20,451 nt of DNA from positions 1-20,451 of the forward strand of contig JAMQCK010000540.1 of assembly GCA_024196135.1 (NCBI GenBank). The letters run 5' to 3'. This DNA is from Pleurotus ostreatus/Saccharomyces cerevisiae fusant (lineage: Eukaryota; Opisthokonta). The notes under the pieces are model-generated. The model saw nothing but the letters and a program-made list of their open reading frames with translations. It was not told the origin of the DNA and did not search any database. Shown one piece after another: positions 19,721 through 20,451 of this stretch (position 1 is the stretch's first letter; every line of letters starts with the position of its first letter). The position numbers and the translations under genes were made by a program.

Positions 19721-20451
19721 ATGTCTGCCGCCGACGCGCTCCGTGTTCCCGGCGACGCGCCCGTACACCGCGTCAAGAACCAGCCAGGCTACACCACGCC
19801 CGTCTTCGAGGGCAAGGACGAGCAACGTGCGCGCGTAGAGAAGGAGGTCGCTGCCAAGGTGGGTATATGCGCAGTCCCCGCGCCCAGATATCTTACTCCT
19901 CGCAGGGCTTCATCCCAATCCCGCTCGTCCCAGGCGAGGTCAACTGGTTCTACGCCTCGCTCGGCATCGATGACACCTACTTCGCGAACGAGTCTGTCCC
20001 AGTCATCGCCGACCATATCATCGCCCTCTTCGGCGCCAAGGTCCTCGCCTACACCAAGCACGACCCGCGCGCGCTCGTCATCGACCTCGAGCGGATCGAC
20101 GACTCTGGCAAGGGCGCTACCTTCATCCACACCAGCAAGCCAGGTACCACCAGCACGGAGGGTCCCGGGTCCGTCTGTGAAGCAAGGTGGGCCTCCTTTC
20201 CTTCACCTCCCCCTCAGCTCGATGACGTCCGATGCACATCGCACGCGTCGAGAATATTCACGGCGGCGATAACCATCATCGACTGAATGCTAACGCGTCC
20301 CTCGTAGGATCGATGAGATTTTCCTCGACAAGTCCACGCCAGAGAACGCCTACCGCCTCGAGACCTTCCGTTCGGCTGGCGCGATCAGCGCGACCGCGAG
20401 CCAGCAGCTGCGCTGCTACTTCGTGACGCGCTGCGAGTTCCCGAACACGCC
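19721..20451 (+). CDS. GDH2: NAD-specific glutamate dehydrogenase, 5' part (runs off window)
   Basis: The large NAD-dependent enzyme that oxidatively deaminates glutamate to 2-oxoglutarate and ammonium. Visible exons are 19721-19858, 19906-20186 and 20308 to the window edge; introns are 47 and 121 nt (GCTAAC branch site in the second). About 187 codons are seen. They cover the N-terminal region of the roughly 1000-residue fungal enzyme: YTTPVFEGKDEQ, GFIPIPLVPGEVNWFYASLG, ADHIIALFGAKVLAYTKHD, GATFIHTSKPG, RIDEIFLDKSTPENAYRLET and LRCYFVTRCEFPN. Catalytic residues lie beyond the edge. This matches what I know of the fungal GDH2 family; no lesion is seen. The ATG follows an A/C-rich context (CCACCGCCATG) and a TATA box. 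Confidence 0.88.

Noticed and set aside
19214..19825. Minus-strand ORF of 203 codons over the GDH2 5' end
   Set aside because: Overlaps GDH2 exon 1 and its promoter, has no recognisable domain and no supporting signals.
1..20451. CRISPR arrays, rRNA, tRNA genes, intact transposons
   Set aside because: No spaced direct repeats, no tRNA-like fold or rRNA-like sequence, and no terminal repeats or transposase motifs were seen on either strand.

Overview
The window looks like nuclear DNA of a basidiomycete fungus, most likely a wood-decay Agaricomycete (a polypore-like genome is my guess). The genes are GC-rich and broken by many short introns (mostly 47-121 nt) with GT(G/A)NGT donors, CTAAC/CTGAC-type branch sites and NAG acceptors. 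The products are typical of this group: a GPI-type GH16 beta-glucanase, a Vts1-type SAM-domain protein, an NAD-specific glutamate dehydrogenase, a V-ATPase proteolipid, and a local family of BTB/POZ proteins. All gene models below were assembled by hand from splice signals, with reading frame checked across each junction.

Layout: (1) 1-671, minus strand: 5' part of a CAMK-type Ser/Thr kinase, running off the left edge. (2) 672-1892: shared upstream region of the kinase and the GH16 gene. (3) 1893-3353, plus: six-exon GH16 glucanase. (4) 3832-4987, minus: BTB gene A. (5) 5231-5493, plus: decayed 3' fragment of the same BTB family (E). (6) 5992-7659, plus: seven-exon 2-oxoglutarate/Fe(II) oxygenase. 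(7) 8061-10243, plus: Vts1/Smaug-like RNA-binding protein. (8) 10679-11852, plus: BTB gene B, complete except for one in-frame TAG. (9) 12381-13491, plus: BTB gene C. (10) 13726-15073, minus: BTB gene D. (11) 15444-16364, minus: an unrecognised membrane-anchored or secreted Ala/Pro/Lys-rich protein with a Cys-rich C-terminus. (12) 16814-17778, plus: V-ATPase subunit c, including a 13-nt microexon. (13) 17779-19720: a gene-poor stretch with a 21-bp tandem repeat. (14) 19721 to the right edge, plus: 5' end of NAD-glutamate dehydrogenase.

The main theme is the BTB family. Four gene-length copies (A-D) and one fragment (E) lie within about 11 kb, on both strands, interleaved with two unrelated housekeeping-type genes. 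A-D share two introns at equivalent positions and phases (phase 2 after the BTB region, phase 0 near the middle). They also share a C-terminal signature of a CxxC pair followed by W-x2-LP-x-[FY]F-x-LP-x-WE-x-L. The copies are at different stages: intact (A, C, D), a single nonsense codon (B), and a frameshifted remnant (E). This indicates ongoing birth and death of genes. BTB proteins are often substrate adaptors of Cul3 ubiquitin ligases, but nothing here shows what these ones bind. The other genes appear to be independent neighbours, not a pathway.
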